Shown: positions 14,905 through 23,101 of the stretch, piece by piece
Numbering within the stretch: position 1 is the first letter of the stretch
Layout: every line of letters begins with the position of its first letter
Origin: an uncultured Reyranella sp.
GTDB taxonomy: Bacteria > Pseudomonadota > Alphaproteobacteria > Reyranellales > Reyranellaceae
Length of the DNA: 33,793 nucleotides
Direction: 5' to 3'
NCBI GenBank assembly: GCA_937915145.1
Contig: CALDNT010000097.1
Coordinates: forward strand, 1 to 33,793
Program-made: the position numbers and the translations under genes
Notes under the pieces: model-generated
The model's database searches: none
The model's input: only the letters and a program-made list of their open reading frames with translations
Told to the model about the DNA's origin: nothing

Positions 14905-16194
14905 ATGTCAGTTGTCGCTTTCGCGGCCCGCCCGCACCCGACGGCCAACCAGCCGCAGAAAGAACTCTACGAGGTCGGTGAAATTCCGCCGCTCGGCCAC
15001 GTGCCGAAGAACATGTACGCTTGGGTGATCCGGCGTGATCGCCACGGTCCGCCCGAGCAGTCCATGCAGCTCGAGGTCGTGCCCACGCACACCATCGGCG
15101 AAGACGAAGTGCTGGTCCTCGTGATGGCGGCCGGTGTCAATTACAACGGCGTCTGGGCGGGCCTCGGCCTGCCGATTTCGCCGTTCGACGTCCACAAGCA
15201 ACCGTTCCACATCGCCGGCTCCGATGCCTCGGGCATCGTCTGGGCGATCGGCGCCAAGGTGAAGCGCTGGAAGGTCGGCGACGAGGTCGTGGTCCACTGC
15301 AACCAGGACGATGGCGACGACGAGCAGTGCAACGGCGGCGACCCGATGTTTTCGACCAGCCAACGCATCTGGGGTTACGAAACGCCCGACGGTTCCTTCT
15401 CCCAGTTTTGCCGGGTGCAGGCGCGCCAGCTCATGAAGCGGCCGCAGCATCTCACCTGGGAGGAGAGCGCCTGCTACACGCTGACGCTGGCCACCGCCTA
15501 TCGCATGCTGTTCGGCCATCGCCCGCACATCCTGCGGCCCGGGCACAAGGTGCTGGTGTGGGGCGCAGCCGGCGGCATCGGTTCGATGGCGGTGCAGCTC
15601 ATCGCGACGGCCGGCGCCAACGCCATTGGTGTCATCTCCGATCCCTCGAAGACGGATTTCGTGATGTCGCTCGGCGCCAAGGGTGTCATCAACCGCAACG
15701 ACTTCGACTGCTGGGGCCAGCTCCCCGACGTCGACGATCAGAAGGGCTACGCGGAATACATGAAGAAGGTGCGCAAGTTCGGTGCCGCCATCTGGGAGCA
15801 CACCGGCAAGGGCAACGACGTCGACTTCGTGTTCGAGCATCCCGGCGAGCAGACCTTCCCGGTGTCGTGCAACATCGTGAAGCGCGGCGGCATGGTGGTG
15901 TTCTGCGCCGGCACGACCGGCTACAACCTCACCATGGACGCGCGCTTCGTGTGGATGCGCCAGAAGCGCATCCAGGGCAGCCACTTCGCCAACCTGCTGC
16001 AGGCGAGCCAGGCCAATCAGCTGGTGATCGAGCGTCGCATCGATCCCTGCATGAGCGAGGTCTTCGACTGGGCCGATATTCCCAAGGCCCACACCAAGAT
16101 GTGGAAGAACAAGCACAAGCCCGGAAACATGGCCGTGCTGGTCTCGTCCAAGCGGCCCGGCCTGCGCACTCTCGAAGACGCGCTCGAGGATTGA
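14905..16194 (+). CDS. ccr: Crotonyl-CoA carboxylase/reductase
   Basis: The enzyme reductively carboxylates crotonyl-CoA with NADPH and CO2 to ethylmalonyl-CoA, the committing step of the ethylmalonyl-CoA pathway. The 429 residues match the family length. Visible features are the N-terminal GEIPPLGHVPKNMYAWVIRR, the NYNGVWAG segment with Asn81, the medium-chain dehydrogenase nucleotide motif GAAGGIGSMAVQL (220-232), and RIQGSHFAN with His360; the Asn and His probably correspond to the CO2-contacting residues of studied enzymes. CAGGAGG precedes the ATG at 14905. The methylsuccinyl-CoA dehydrogenase gene starts 7 bases after its stop. Plain enoyl reductases lack this N-terminal extension. Confidence 0.95.
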   Translation: MSVVAFAARPHPTANQPQKELYEVGEIPPLGHVPKNMYAWVIRRDRHGPPEQSMQLEVVPTHTIGEDEVLVLVMAAGVNYNGVWAGLGLPISPFDVHKQPFHIAGSDASGIVWAIGAKVKRWKVGDEVVVHCNQDDGDDEQCNGGDPMFSTSQRIWGYETPDGSFSQFCRVQARQLMKRPQHLTWEESACYTLTLATAYRMLFGHRPHILRPGHKVLVWGAAGGIGSMAVQLIATAGANAIGVISDPSKTDFVMSLGAKGVINRNDFDCWGQLPDVDDQKGYAEYMKKVRKFGAAIWEHTGKGNDVDFVFEHPGEQTFPVSCNIVKRGGMVVFCAGTTGYNLTMDARFVWMRQKRIQGSHFANLLQASQANQLVIERRIDPCMSEVFDWADIPKAHTKMWKNKHKPGNMAVLVSSKRPGLRTLEDALED

Positions 16195-16201
16195 CCGGCT
16201 G

Positions 16202-17836
16202 ATGGTCGTTGAAAACCTGCTCGGCCTCGCCGCCGAGGCCGAGACTGCTGCCGACCGCTACGAGGCGGCGGCGCGCGAAGCGGTCCGCAAGCTGATTGCG
16301 CCCAAGGGCAAGGTCGATCCGGAGCTGCTGGAGCGCGAACAGTTTGCCGCCCACGGTTTTGCCTGGATCGCGACCTACGTCTCTGCAATTCGTCAGATGC
16401 GGCGCTGGGCCGAGGCAAGTGCGGCGGGCGAACTCGAGCAGCTCATCCTTCAGGTGGCTCTCGGCGAGTATCTCACCCAGCTCCAGGGCGGCATCGCCAT
16501 GAGCCAGGTCGAGATTGTACGGCCGGCCGACCTCGGCGCCGACGCAGAGGCGCTCGATACGCCTGCCGTCCGCAAGTTGATCGCGGCCAACACGTCGACC
16601 GCGAGGTTGCGCATCGCCGAACTGATCGCCGACGGCCTCGATACCGGCGACTTCGGTGCGCTCGCCCTTGGCGACGCGGCGCTGGAGGAAGTGCGCCGCC
16701 AGTTTCGCCGCTTCGTCGACGCCGAAGTCGGGCCGCATGCCCACGGCTGGCACCTGCGCGACGAGCTGATCCCGCTGCCGGTGGTGCAGCAGATGGCCGA
16801 GCTCGGCGTCTTTGGCCTTACCGTGCCGGAGGAGTGGGGCGGCCTCGGCATGGGCAAGCTCGCGATGTGCGTGGTCACCGAGGAACTGTCGCGCGGCTAT
16901 ATCGGCGTGGGCTCGCTCGGCACGCGCTCCGAGATCGCGGCCGAACTGATCCGCGCCGGCGGCACCGAGGACCAGAAGAAGCGATATCTTTCGCGCATCG
17001 CCTCGGGCGAGATTTTGCCGACGGCGGTGTTCACCGAACCCAACACCGGCTCCGACCTCGCGAGCCTGCGCACCCGCGCCGTGCTCGAGGGCGACACCTA
17101 CAGGATCAACGGCAACAAGACCTGGATCACCCACGCCGCCCGCGCCGATATCATGACCTTGCTGGCGCGCAGTGATGCGTCGAAGCCCGGCTACAAGGGC
17201 CTGTCGATGTTCCTGGCCGAGAAACCCCGGGGCGACGAGGCCGATCCGTTCCCCGCCGAGGGCATGAGCGGCGGCGAGATCCGCGTGCTGGGCTACCGCG
17301 GCATGAAGGAATACGAGATCGGCTTCGACGGTTTCGAGGTGCCGGCGGCCAACCTGCTGGGCGGCAAGGAGGGCCAGGGTTTCAAACAGCTCATGGCGAC
17401 CTTCGAGAGCGCGCGTATCCAGACCGCGGCGCGTGCCGTCGGGGTGGCGCAGAATGCGCTCGAACTCGGCCTGCGCTACGCCAAGGACCGCATCCAGTTC
17501 GGCAAGCCGCTCTATGCCTTCCCGCGTGTCGCCGGCAAGATCGCCTGGATGGCGGTCGAGACCATGATCGCCCGCCAGCTCACCTACTTTGCGGCGCGTG
17601 AAAAGGACCAGGACCGCCGCTGCGACATCGAGGCCGGCATGGCCAAGTTGCTGGCCGCGCGCGTCGCCTGGAGCAACGCCGACAATGCGCTGCAGATCCA
17701 CGGCGGCAACGGCTATGCGATGGAATATCCCATCAGTCGCGTGCTGTGCGACGCCCGCATCCTCAACATCTTCGAGGGTGCGGCCGAGATCCAGGCGCAG
17801 GTCGTGTGCCGCGGGCTGCTCGAGGGCCGGAACTAG
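16202..17836 (+). CDS. mcd: (2S)-methylsuccinyl-CoA dehydrogenase
   Basis: This 544-residue flavoprotein is an acyl-CoA dehydrogenase with an N-terminal helical extension of about 150 residues, typical of methylsuccinyl-CoA dehydrogenase. The core has FGLTVPEEWGG, the substrate/FAD loop TEPNTGSDLASLRTRA, KTWITHAARAD, and the C-terminal IHGGNGYAMEYP and IFEGAAEIQ, where Glu525 sits at the position of the catalytic base of many relatives. It oxidises methylsuccinyl-CoA to mesaconyl-CoA in the ethylmalonyl-CoA pathway and gives electrons to ETF. It lies 7 bases after ccr, so the pair is one operon, and this context supports the specific call over isovaleryl-type dehydrogenases. Confidence 0.9.
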   Translation: MVVENLLGLAAEAETAADRYEAAAREAVRKLIAPKGKVDPELLEREQFAAHGFAWIATYVSAIRQMRRWAEASAAGELEQLILQVALGEYLTQLQGGIAMSQVEIVRPADLGADAEALDTPAVRKLIAANTSTARLRIAELIADGLDTGDFGALALGDAALEEVRRQFRRFVDAEVGPHAHGWHLRDELIPLPVVQQMAELGVFGLTVPEEWGGLGMGKLAMCVVTEELSRGYIGVGSLGTRSEIAAELIRAGGTEDQKKRYLSRIASGEILPTAVFTEPNTGSDLASLRTRAVLEGDTYRINGNKTWITHAARADIMTLLARSDASKPGYKGLSMFLAEKPRGDEADPFPAEGMSGGEIRVLGYRGMKEYEIGFDGFEVPAANLLGGKEGQGFKQLMATFESARIQTAARAVGVAQNALELGLRYAKDRIQFGKPLYAFPRVAGKIAWMAVETMIARQLTYFAAREKDQDRRCDIEAGMAKLLAARVAWSNADNALQIHGGNGYAMEYPISRVLCDARILNIFEGAAEIQAQVVCRGLLEGRN

Positions 17837-17858
17837 GGACGAAGCCCGAAAGATCTTC

Positions 17859-18230
17859 CTAACGCCGGGTGTTTTCGTCGAGCCATTTCCGGGCGGCGTG
17901 GATGCTCTTGAAGGTTTTCACCGGCCGGTCGCCTTCGGTCATTTTGGCGAATTGCTCGACGATGTCGCTGCGCGCCGGATCGACCACGAACGCGGTCGGG
18001 CCGCGGGGCATATCCTTGGCATTCGATCGCGCCAGTGTCGCCAGCGCTTCCAGAGCCGTAGCGTCGACAGTCGAAACGCCGATCGAGACATCGATGATCT
18101 TGCGGTACGGCCAGGCGCCGGTTGCGACGAACTGCTGCGCCGCACCGATGATGTCGTCGACGGTTACCGCGCCCTGGATGACCGCGACCACCATGCGGTT
18201 TGGATGGGAGATGTCGAGATAGATTGGCAT
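17859..18230 (-). CDS. Small STAS/SpoIIAA-like hypothetical protein
   Basis: The 123-residue protein resembles the alternating strand-helix layout of STAS-type domains: MVVAVIQGAVTVDDII, a central YRKIIDVSIGVSTVD, then a helix ALEALATLARS and the strand RGPTAFVVD, ending in a helix FKSIHAARKWLDE. This is a fold-level impression; no phosphorylatable Ser motif is clear. It lies alone, ending 22 bases from the convergent mcd gene, with only a weak ribosome binding site before the ATG at 18230. The 169-base stretch upstream (18231-18399) is shared with the divergent dioxygenase gene; TATAGT at 18365-18370 could be a -10 element for that gene. Confidence 0.7.
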   Translation of the reverse strand: MPIYLDISHPNRMVVAVIQGAVTVDDIIGAAQQFVATGAWPYRKIIDVSIGVSTVDATALEALATLARSNAKDMPRGPTAFVVDPARSDIVEQFAKMTEGDRPVKTFKSIHAARKWLDENTRR

Positions 18231-18399
18231 GGTGCGAGTCTACACCGGCCGCGATCGAATTCCCCCCCTTGTTTGATGACAGTCGAGTTGCGCCGGTTCC
18301 GCGCCGGTTGGGAAGCAAAGACCTCGAGTGTCGGTTGTGTTTTCCCCTGGCGATCGTTCCAAGCTATAGTCGGCGGGAAAATTCGGAGGAAGGTGAGCC

Positions 18400-19284
18400 A
18401 TGGAAGGATCGCTGCGCGGCAATGCTGGCCCTCGCTATCGCGCCGTCGCCGACGAAAGCGCACCGTACGAGACCATCACCGTCGATAGGCTGACGCCGAT
18501 CGTGGGCGCGGAAATCGCCGGTATCGACCTCGCCCAGCCGCTCTCCAACCGCCAGCAGGACGAACTTCACCGCGCGCTGGCGGAAAACCTCGTCATCTTC
18601 TTCCGCGATCAGCACATCACGGCCGACCAGCACCTGGCCTTCGGCCGCCTGTTCGGCAACCTGCATGTTCATCCGGCGGCACCGTCGGAGCCGGGCAAAC
18701 CCGAGTTGATGATCATCCATGCCGACAAGGACTCACCGCGCGCCAACGGCGAGGGCTGGCACACCGATGTCAGCTGCGATCTCGAGCCGCCGATGGGCAG
18801 CATCCTGTATATCAAGACCTGTCCGCCCAAGGGCGGCGATACGCTGTTCGCCAGCATGTACGCCGCCTACGAGGCGCTGTCGGATCGCTTGAAGGCCTAT
18901 CTCGAGGGCATGACGGCGATCCACGACGGCGAACAGGTCTATCGCGGCCTCTATGCAAACCACGGCGTGGCTGACAAGCCGCAGTATCCGCGGGCCGAAC
19001 ATCCGGTCGTGCGCACGCACCCGGTGACGGGTCGGAAAGCACTCTACGTAAACCGCGGCTTCACGCGTGGTCTGGTCGGCGTGCCGCGCGACGAGAGCGA
19101 CGGCATCCTGCGCTATCTCTACGAACACCTGGAGAATCCGTTGTTCCAGTGCCGCTTCCGCTGGCGTGAGAATTCGATCGCCTTCTGGGACAATCGTTGC
19201 GTCCAGCACCGTGCGATGTGGGACTATTGGCCCCATACGCGCAGCGGCAATCGCGTGACCGTGGCCGGCGACAAGCCCTTCTGA
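18400..19284 (+). CDS. TauD/TfdA-family Fe(II)/2-oxoglutarate dioxygenase
   Basis: The 294-residue enzyme shows the facial triad of this family: H121-x-D123 in GEGWHTDVS and the distal His270 in CVQHRAM, with Arg281 or Arg285 in the C-terminal HTRSGNR for the 2-oxoglutarate carboxylate. The N-terminal GAEIAGIDLAQPLS is family typical. It should hydroxylate a small organic acid, sulfonate or amine and release CO2 and succinate; it cannot be assigned specifically to taurine. A good ribosome binding site, GGAGGAAGG, lies upstream of the ATG at 18400. It is followed 8 bases later by a HAD hydrolase and then an amine oxidase, suggesting one catabolic operon. Confidence 0.9.
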   Translation: MEGSLRGNAGPRYRAVADESAPYETITVDRLTPIVGAEIAGIDLAQPLSNRQQDELHRALAENLVIFFRDQHITADQHLAFGRLFGNLHVHPAAPSEPGKPELMIIHADKDSPRANGEGWHTDVSCDLEPPMGSILYIKTCPPKGGDTLFASMYAAYEALSDRLKAYLEGMTAIHDGEQVYRGLYANHGVADKPQYPRAEHPVVRTHPVTGRKALYVNRGFTRGLVGVPRDESDGILRYLYEHLENPLFQCRFRWRENSIAFWDNRCVQHRAMWDYWPHTRSGNRVTVAGDKPF

Positions 19285-19292
19285 ATTTTCGC

Positions 19293-19940
19293 GTGCTGGT
19301 CATCTTCGACTGCGACGGCGTGCTGGTCGACAGCGAGCCGCTGTCGAACACCTGCTTTGCCTGTGCGCTGGCGCGCGAAGGCCTCGACTGGAGCGTCGAG
19401 GAGACGATGCGGCGCCTGATGGGACGGTCGATGAAGTCCTGCGTCGAGATCGTCGAAGGCGTGTTGGGGCGCAGGTTGCCGGACGGCTTCGTCGATCGCC
19501 TGCAGGCCGATACGATGCAGGCCTTTCATGATTCACCGCTCCAGCCCGTGCGCGGCATCGCAGACGTCGTCGATGCGATCGAAGCGGCCGGCGCGGCCAC
19601 TTGCGTGGCGAGTTCGGGCGGACTCGACAAGATGCGCGTGACGCTCGGCATCACCGGCCTGTGGAACCGCTTCGAGGGGCGTATCTTCAGCGCCTCGGAG
19701 GTGCCGCGGGGAAAGCCGTTCCCCGATCTCTTTCTGTACGCCGCACTGCGCATGAACGAGCCGCCCTTCGCCTGCACGGTGGTCGAGGATTCCCTGCCGG
19801 GGATCGAAGCCGCCCGCGCGGCCGGGATGCGCACGATTGCCTATATCGGCGCGCCGTATGCCGACGCTGCTGCGTTGCAGACGGCGGCCGGCGAATGGGT
19901 CGACGATATGCGCAAGCTGCCCGCTCTGGTCGGACGATGA
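19293..19940 (+). CDS. HAD-superfamily hydrolase (beta-phosphoglucomutase-like)
   Basis: The protein has 215 residues from a GTG at 19293. Motif I is IFDCDGVLVDSE with Asp6 as the nucleophile and Asp8 as the acid/base. The cap helices follow, then motif II in CVASSGG, motif III Lys in PRGKPFPDLFLYAA, and the motif IV acid in VVEDSLPGIEAA. This pattern fits subfamily IA phosphatases and phosphomutases of the beta-phosphoglucomutase group. The frame is open back to 19197 inside the dioxygenase gene; the GTG is preferred because motif I sits close to the start, although its ribosome binding site is poor. It ends in an ATGA overlap with the amine oxidase. Confidence 0.85.
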   Translation: MLVIFDCDGVLVDSEPLSNTCFACALAREGLDWSVEETMRRLMGRSMKSCVEIVEGVLGRRLPDGFVDRLQADTMQAFHDSPLQPVRGIADVVDAIEAAGAATCVASSGGLDKMRVTLGITGLWNRFEGRIFSASEVPRGKPFPDLFLYAALRMNEPPFACTVVEDSLPGIEAARAAGMRTIAYIGAPYADAAALQTAAGEWVDDMRKLPALVGR

Positions 19941-21358
19941 CCGGAACATGGTCGATGGGATCGGGCAAGGCCGAGCGCATCGTCGTGGTCGGCGCTGGCA
20001 TGGCGGGACTGGTGGCGGCGCGCCTGCTGCAGGATTCGGGGTTCGTCGTCACCGTCCTCGAAGCGCGGGACCGGCCGGGCGGCCGCGTCTGGACCGACGA
20101 TCGCCTCGGCGCGCCGCTCGATCTCGGCGGCTCGTGGGTCCACGGAGTAGATGGCAATCCGCTGACGCTGTGGTGCGAAAAGCTCGGTATCGGTCTCATC
20201 GAATCGCAAGGCGAGCGCCTGCTGATCGACAGACGTGCCACGGCGACGACACGCGAGGGCCAGCGCCGTCGCGCGATCATGGGGCGCCTGGCCTTCAAGG
20301 CCGCCATCGAGTGGGCGAGCTGGAAGAGCAAGGCAATGGCTCGCGTCTGGGGCCCGCGTTCGGTTTCGGTGAAGCAGGCGGTGGAGCCGCTGCTGCATGC
20401 CCGGTGGTTGCCGGAGATCGACCGGCTGGTGGTGGCGACTTTCATCGAGATGAGCGAAGGCGTGCAGGGCGCGCCGTGGGACATGGTGTCGGCCGAGGAG
20501 TGGTTCCCGACCGAGGGGCTCGATCGCAACGCCCAACCCAGGGGCGGCTTCCAGCCACTGATCGCCGATGCAGCACTTGGTCTCGACATCCGCTACGGCG
20601 CGGCCGTCGAGCGGGTCGGCTGGACTGGCTCAGGGGCGACCGTGGCCCTGCAGGGCGGCGAGAGCCTGGCGGCGGACCGGGCGGTGATCGCCGTCCCCGC
20701 GGGCCTGCTGCGCGCCGGTTTGCCGCTCGTTGATCCGGCACCGCCGGCAGCGCAACGCGCCGCGCTCGACCGGCTGGGTTATGGCGGCGGCATCCTGGCC
20801 AAGCTCTACCTGCGATTTCCACGGCGTTTCTGGCCCGAGCAACCGAAATGGTTCGGACGCCTGCCGGACGCGCCCGACCGCCGCGGCACCTTCAATACCT
20901 GGGTCAGCCATGAACAAGAGACCGGCCTGCCGATCCTTCTGAGCTTCGCCAATGGCGACACCGCCATCCGGCTCGACCGCACCGCGAGCGACGAGGAAGT
21001 CACGGCCGTGGCGATGCGTTCGTTGCGCGCCATGTTCGGCGATGACATTCCCGCACCCGAAGCGATGGCCTTCCCGCGCTGGCTGAGCGATCCATGGTCG
21101 CGTGGCGGTTATTCTTATCCCGGCGTCGGCAGCGATCCGGATGACGGTGCCGCCCATGCGCGGCCGCTCGGCGGGCGCGTGTACTTTGCCGGAGAGGCGA
21201 CCGAGCCGGTGGAATACGGCACGGTGCATGCAGCGCTGTGGTCGGGCGAGCAGGCGGCCGAAGCGATCTTCCGGGCGGCGACCGGGGTTGCAGCGACGCG
21301 CGGGGCGCGGCCGTGGGCCACCGCTCGCGCTGGTGCCGGCCGTCATAATGGGAGATAG
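19937..21358 (+). CDS. FAD-dependent amine oxidase
   Basis: This 473-residue flavoprotein starts with a dinucleotide-binding fold (RIVVVGAGMAGLVAARLL then VLEARDRPGGRVWT) and the LGGSWVHG motif of flavin amine oxidases. The C-terminal FAD motif is RVYFAGEATEPVEYGTVHAALWSG. Residues around FNTWVSHEQETG and PRWLSDPWSRGGYSYP match the substrate domain of polyamine and monoamine oxidase-like enzymes. It should oxidise an amine with oxygen as acceptor; the substrate is unknown. No signal peptide is seen, and an initial ten-residue tail precedes the fold. Translation is coupled to the HAD gene (ATGA). An Ala/Arg-rich tail ends the protein. Confidence 0.88.
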   Translation: MTGTWSMGSGKAERIVVVGAGMAGLVAARLLQDSGFVVTVLEARDRPGGRVWTDDRLGAPLDLGGSWVHGVDGNPLTLWCEKLGIGLIESQGERLLIDRRATATTREGQRRRAIMGRLAFKAAIEWASWKSKAMARVWGPRSVSVKQAVEPLLHARWLPEIDRLVVATFIEMSEGVQGAPWDMVSAEEWFPTEGLDRNAQPRGGFQPLIADAALGLDIRYGAAVERVGWTGSGATVALQGGESLAADRAVIAVPAGLLRAGLPLVDPAPPAAQRAALDRLGYGGGILAKLYLRFPRRFWPEQPKWFGRLPDAPDRRGTFNTWVSHEQETGLPILLSFANGDTAIRLDRTASDEEVTAVAMRSLRAMFGDDIPAPEAMAFPRWLSDPWSRGGYSYPGVGSDPDDGAAHARPLGGRVYFAGEATEPVEYGTVHAALWSGEQAAEAIFRAATGVAATRGARPWATARAGAGRHNGR

Positions 21359-21381
21359 AACGGGGCGGAGGGAGATCTACG

Positions 21382-21594
21382 ATGAATATCGCCGGGGTCC
21401 TGTTTGTTCTGGTGATCGTTTCGGGGCTGGCCACGCTCGGCATGCTGTTCGCGGGCCTGATCAGCATGAGCCGCAACGTCGACGGATCGGTCGACGGTGC
21501 CAGGCGAAGCAACCGCTTCATGTGGTGGCGCGTGCGTCTCCAGTTCCTGACGATCGTCTTCATCATCCTGTGGTATCTGGCTAGCCGGGGCTGA
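21382..21594 (+). CDS. HIG1-domain small membrane protein
   Basis: The 70-residue protein has two hydrophobic segments, VLFVLVIVSGLATLGMLFAGL and LQFLTIVFIILWYLAS, joined by a short polar loop SMSRNVDGSVDGARRSNRFM. The second segment follows NRFMWWRVRLQ, which resembles the NKLMRxRVxLQ pattern of HIG1-domain proteins (Rcf1 in mitochondria, respiratory supercomplex factors). In alphaproteobacteria such proteins are often called twin transmembrane proteins. A very strong ribosome binding site, GGAGGGAG, precedes the ATG. It ends 4 bases before the PduO gene, which suggests coordinated expression with the cobalamin/ETF genes. Its direct role here is not known. Confidence 0.72.
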   Translation: MNIAGVLFVLVIVSGLATLGMLFAGLISMSRNVDGSVDGARRSNRFMWWRVRLQFLTIVFIILWYLASRG

Positions 21595-21598
21595 AGCG

Positions 21599-22195
21599 AT
21601 GGCGGTCAATCTCACCCGCATCTACACGCGCGGCGGCGACGCCGGGCAGACTTCTCTTGGCCGTGGCGAGCGCGTTGCCAAGCACGATATCCGCGTCGAG
21701 GCCTATGGGACGGTCGACGAAACCAATTCAGTCATCGGTCTTGCCCGCAGCGCCATCGCCCATGCCATTCTCGGCGATCCTCGTTTTGGCGAAGCGGCCG
21801 CGATGCTCGGCCGCATCCAGAACGATCTGTTCGACCTCGGCGCCGATCTTTGCACGCCCGAGGGCCAGGCCAAGCGCGGCGAGGGCGCGCTGCGCATCGT
21901 GCCAAGCCAGGTCGAGCGTCTGGAAAAGGAGATCGACGCCATGAACGCCGAACTCGCACCGCTCAAGTCGTTCATTCTGCCCGGTGGCAGCGAGGTCGCG
22001 GCCCGGCTGCATCTTGCCCGTACGATCGCGCGCCGCGCCGAACGCTGCGTGACCCGTCTCGCGGTCGAACAGGCGATCAACCCTGAGGCGATCAAGTACA
22101 TCAATCGTCTCTCCGATCATTTGTTCGTGCTGGCGCGGCGGCTCAACGACAATGGTGCGGCCGATGTTCTGTGGGTGCCGGGGGGTGGGCGTTAG
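21599..22195 (+). CDS. PduO-type ATP:cob(I)alamin adenosyltransferase
   Basis: The enzyme adenosylates cob(I)alamin to coenzyme B12, needed by ethylmalonyl-CoA and methylmalonyl-CoA mutases. The 198 residues show the PduO signature TRGGDAGQTSLGRGERVAKHD at the N terminus, then EAYGTVDETNS, and the C-terminal ARTIARRAERCVTRL with the conserved Arg and Glu. It differs from the CobA type. The ATG at 21599 lies 4 bases after the HIG1 stop. Its place between ccr/mcd and etfBA-hbd makes sense, because the ethylmalonyl-CoA pathway contains two B12-dependent mutases, though neither mutase gene is in this window. Confidence 0.92.
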   Translation: MAVNLTRIYTRGGDAGQTSLGRGERVAKHDIRVEAYGTVDETNSVIGLARSAIAHAILGDPRFGEAAAMLGRIQNDLFDLGADLCTPEGQAKRGEGALRIVPSQVERLEKEIDAMNAELAPLKSFILPGGSEVAARLHLARTIARRAERCVTRLAVEQAINPEAIKYINRLSDHLFVLARRLNDNGAADVLWVPGGGR

Positions 22196-22236
22196 ACACC
22201 TCAAGTTGTTGAAAGATCAAGGAAAATGCTTCCACT

Positions 22237-22271
22237 CTGCGGTTTTGTGCAGCGCGACATAGTCTTGACAT
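22237..22271 (+). promoter_or_regulatory. Candidate regulatory region of etfBA
   Basis: Within the etfB leader, CTGC (22237-22240) and GCAG (22249-22252) form an inverted pair, and TTTTGTGCA (22243-22251) is identical to the 9-mer over the ccr palindrome. A -35-like TTGACA lies at 22266-22271, but no good -10 is found 17 bases downstream, so the promoter itself is unsettled. Confidence 0.35.
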
Positions 22272-22350
22272 GATCGCCTGAGGACCCGTACACGAAAAAC
22301 CCTTCGCCGGGCGGGTGGTCCGGCCGCAACTCACCAATAGGCGCAACGCG

Positions 22351-23100
22351 ATGAAAGTGCTGGTCGCGGTCAAGCGGGTCATCGACTACAACGTCAAGAT
22401 CCGCGTAAAGGCCGACAACACGGGTGTCGAGACGGCGAACGTCAAGATGTCCATGAATCCCTTCGACGAGATCGCCGTGGAAGAGGCGCTCCGCATGAAG
22501 GAGAAGGGCCTCGCGACCGAGGTCATCGTCTTTTCCGCCGGCCTTGCCCAATGCCAGGAAACGATTCGGACCGCCTTGGCGATGGGCGCCGACCGTGGTG
22601 TTCTTGTCCAGACCGATACTGAACTGCAACCGCTGGCGGTCGCCAAGCTCCTGAAGGCCGTGGTCGACAAGGAACAGCCCGGTCTGGTGATTGTCGGCAA
22701 GCAGGCGATCGACGACGATTCCAACCAGACCGGCCAGATGCTGGCCGCGCTCCTCGGTTGGTCGCAGGGTACGTTTGCCAACAAGCTCAACATCGCCGAC
22801 GGTTCGGCCGAGGTGAAGCGGGAGGTCGACGGCGGTCTCGAGAACATCAAGATCAAGCTGCCGGCGGTGATCACCACCGACCTGCGCCTCAACGAGCCGC
22901 GCTATGCGTCGTTGCCCAACATCATGAAGGCCAAGAAGAAGCCGATCGAGGTTCTGGCGCCCGACGCGCTGGGCGTCGATATTGCACCGCGCCTGAAGAC
23001 GCTCAAGGTCGAGGAGCCGCCCAAGCGCAAGGCCGGTATCAAGGTGAAGTCCGTGGCGGAACTGATCGACAAGCTGCGCAACGAAGCGGGAGTGATCTGA
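22351..23100 (+). CDS. etfB: Electron transfer flavoprotein beta subunit
   Basis: This 249-residue subunit binds AMP and pairs with EtfA to carry electrons from acyl-CoA dehydrogenases to the quinone pool. The N terminus [20 protein letters not shown] is diagnostic. The conserved [22 protein letters not shown] lies around residues 112-133, and [14 protein letters not shown] near the end is the recognition-loop region. The frame is open to 22315, but the ATG at 22351 gives the standard N terminus and length. The ribosome binding site is weak. The 155-base leader (22196-22350) has TTTTGTGCA at 22243, a CTGC/GCAG inverted pair and TTGACA at 22266. etfA follows after one base. Confidence 0.95.
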   Translation: MKVLVAVKRVIDYNVKIRVKADNTGVETANVKMSMNPFDEIAVEEALRMKEKGLATEVIVFSAGLAQCQETIRTALAMGADRGVLVQTDTELQPLAVAKLLKAVVDKEQPGLVIVGKQAIDDDSNQTGQMLAALLGWSQGTFANKLNIADGSAEVKREVDGGLENIKIKLPAVITTDLRLNEPRYASLPNIMKAKKKPIEVLAPDALGVDIAPRLKTLKVEEPPKRKAGIKVKSVAELIDKLRNEAGVI

Positions 23101-23101
23101 A

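Noticed and set aside
14908-16116. 402-codon open frame on the minus strand opposite ccr
   Set aside because: It lies wholly antisense to a firmly identified gene, has the His/Val/Leu-rich composition of high-GC shadows, and shows no family motif.
15929-17701. 590-codon open frame on the minus strand opposite mcd
   Set aside because: Antisense to mcd; its length comes from the scarcity of stops in high-GC DNA, and no domain was recognised.
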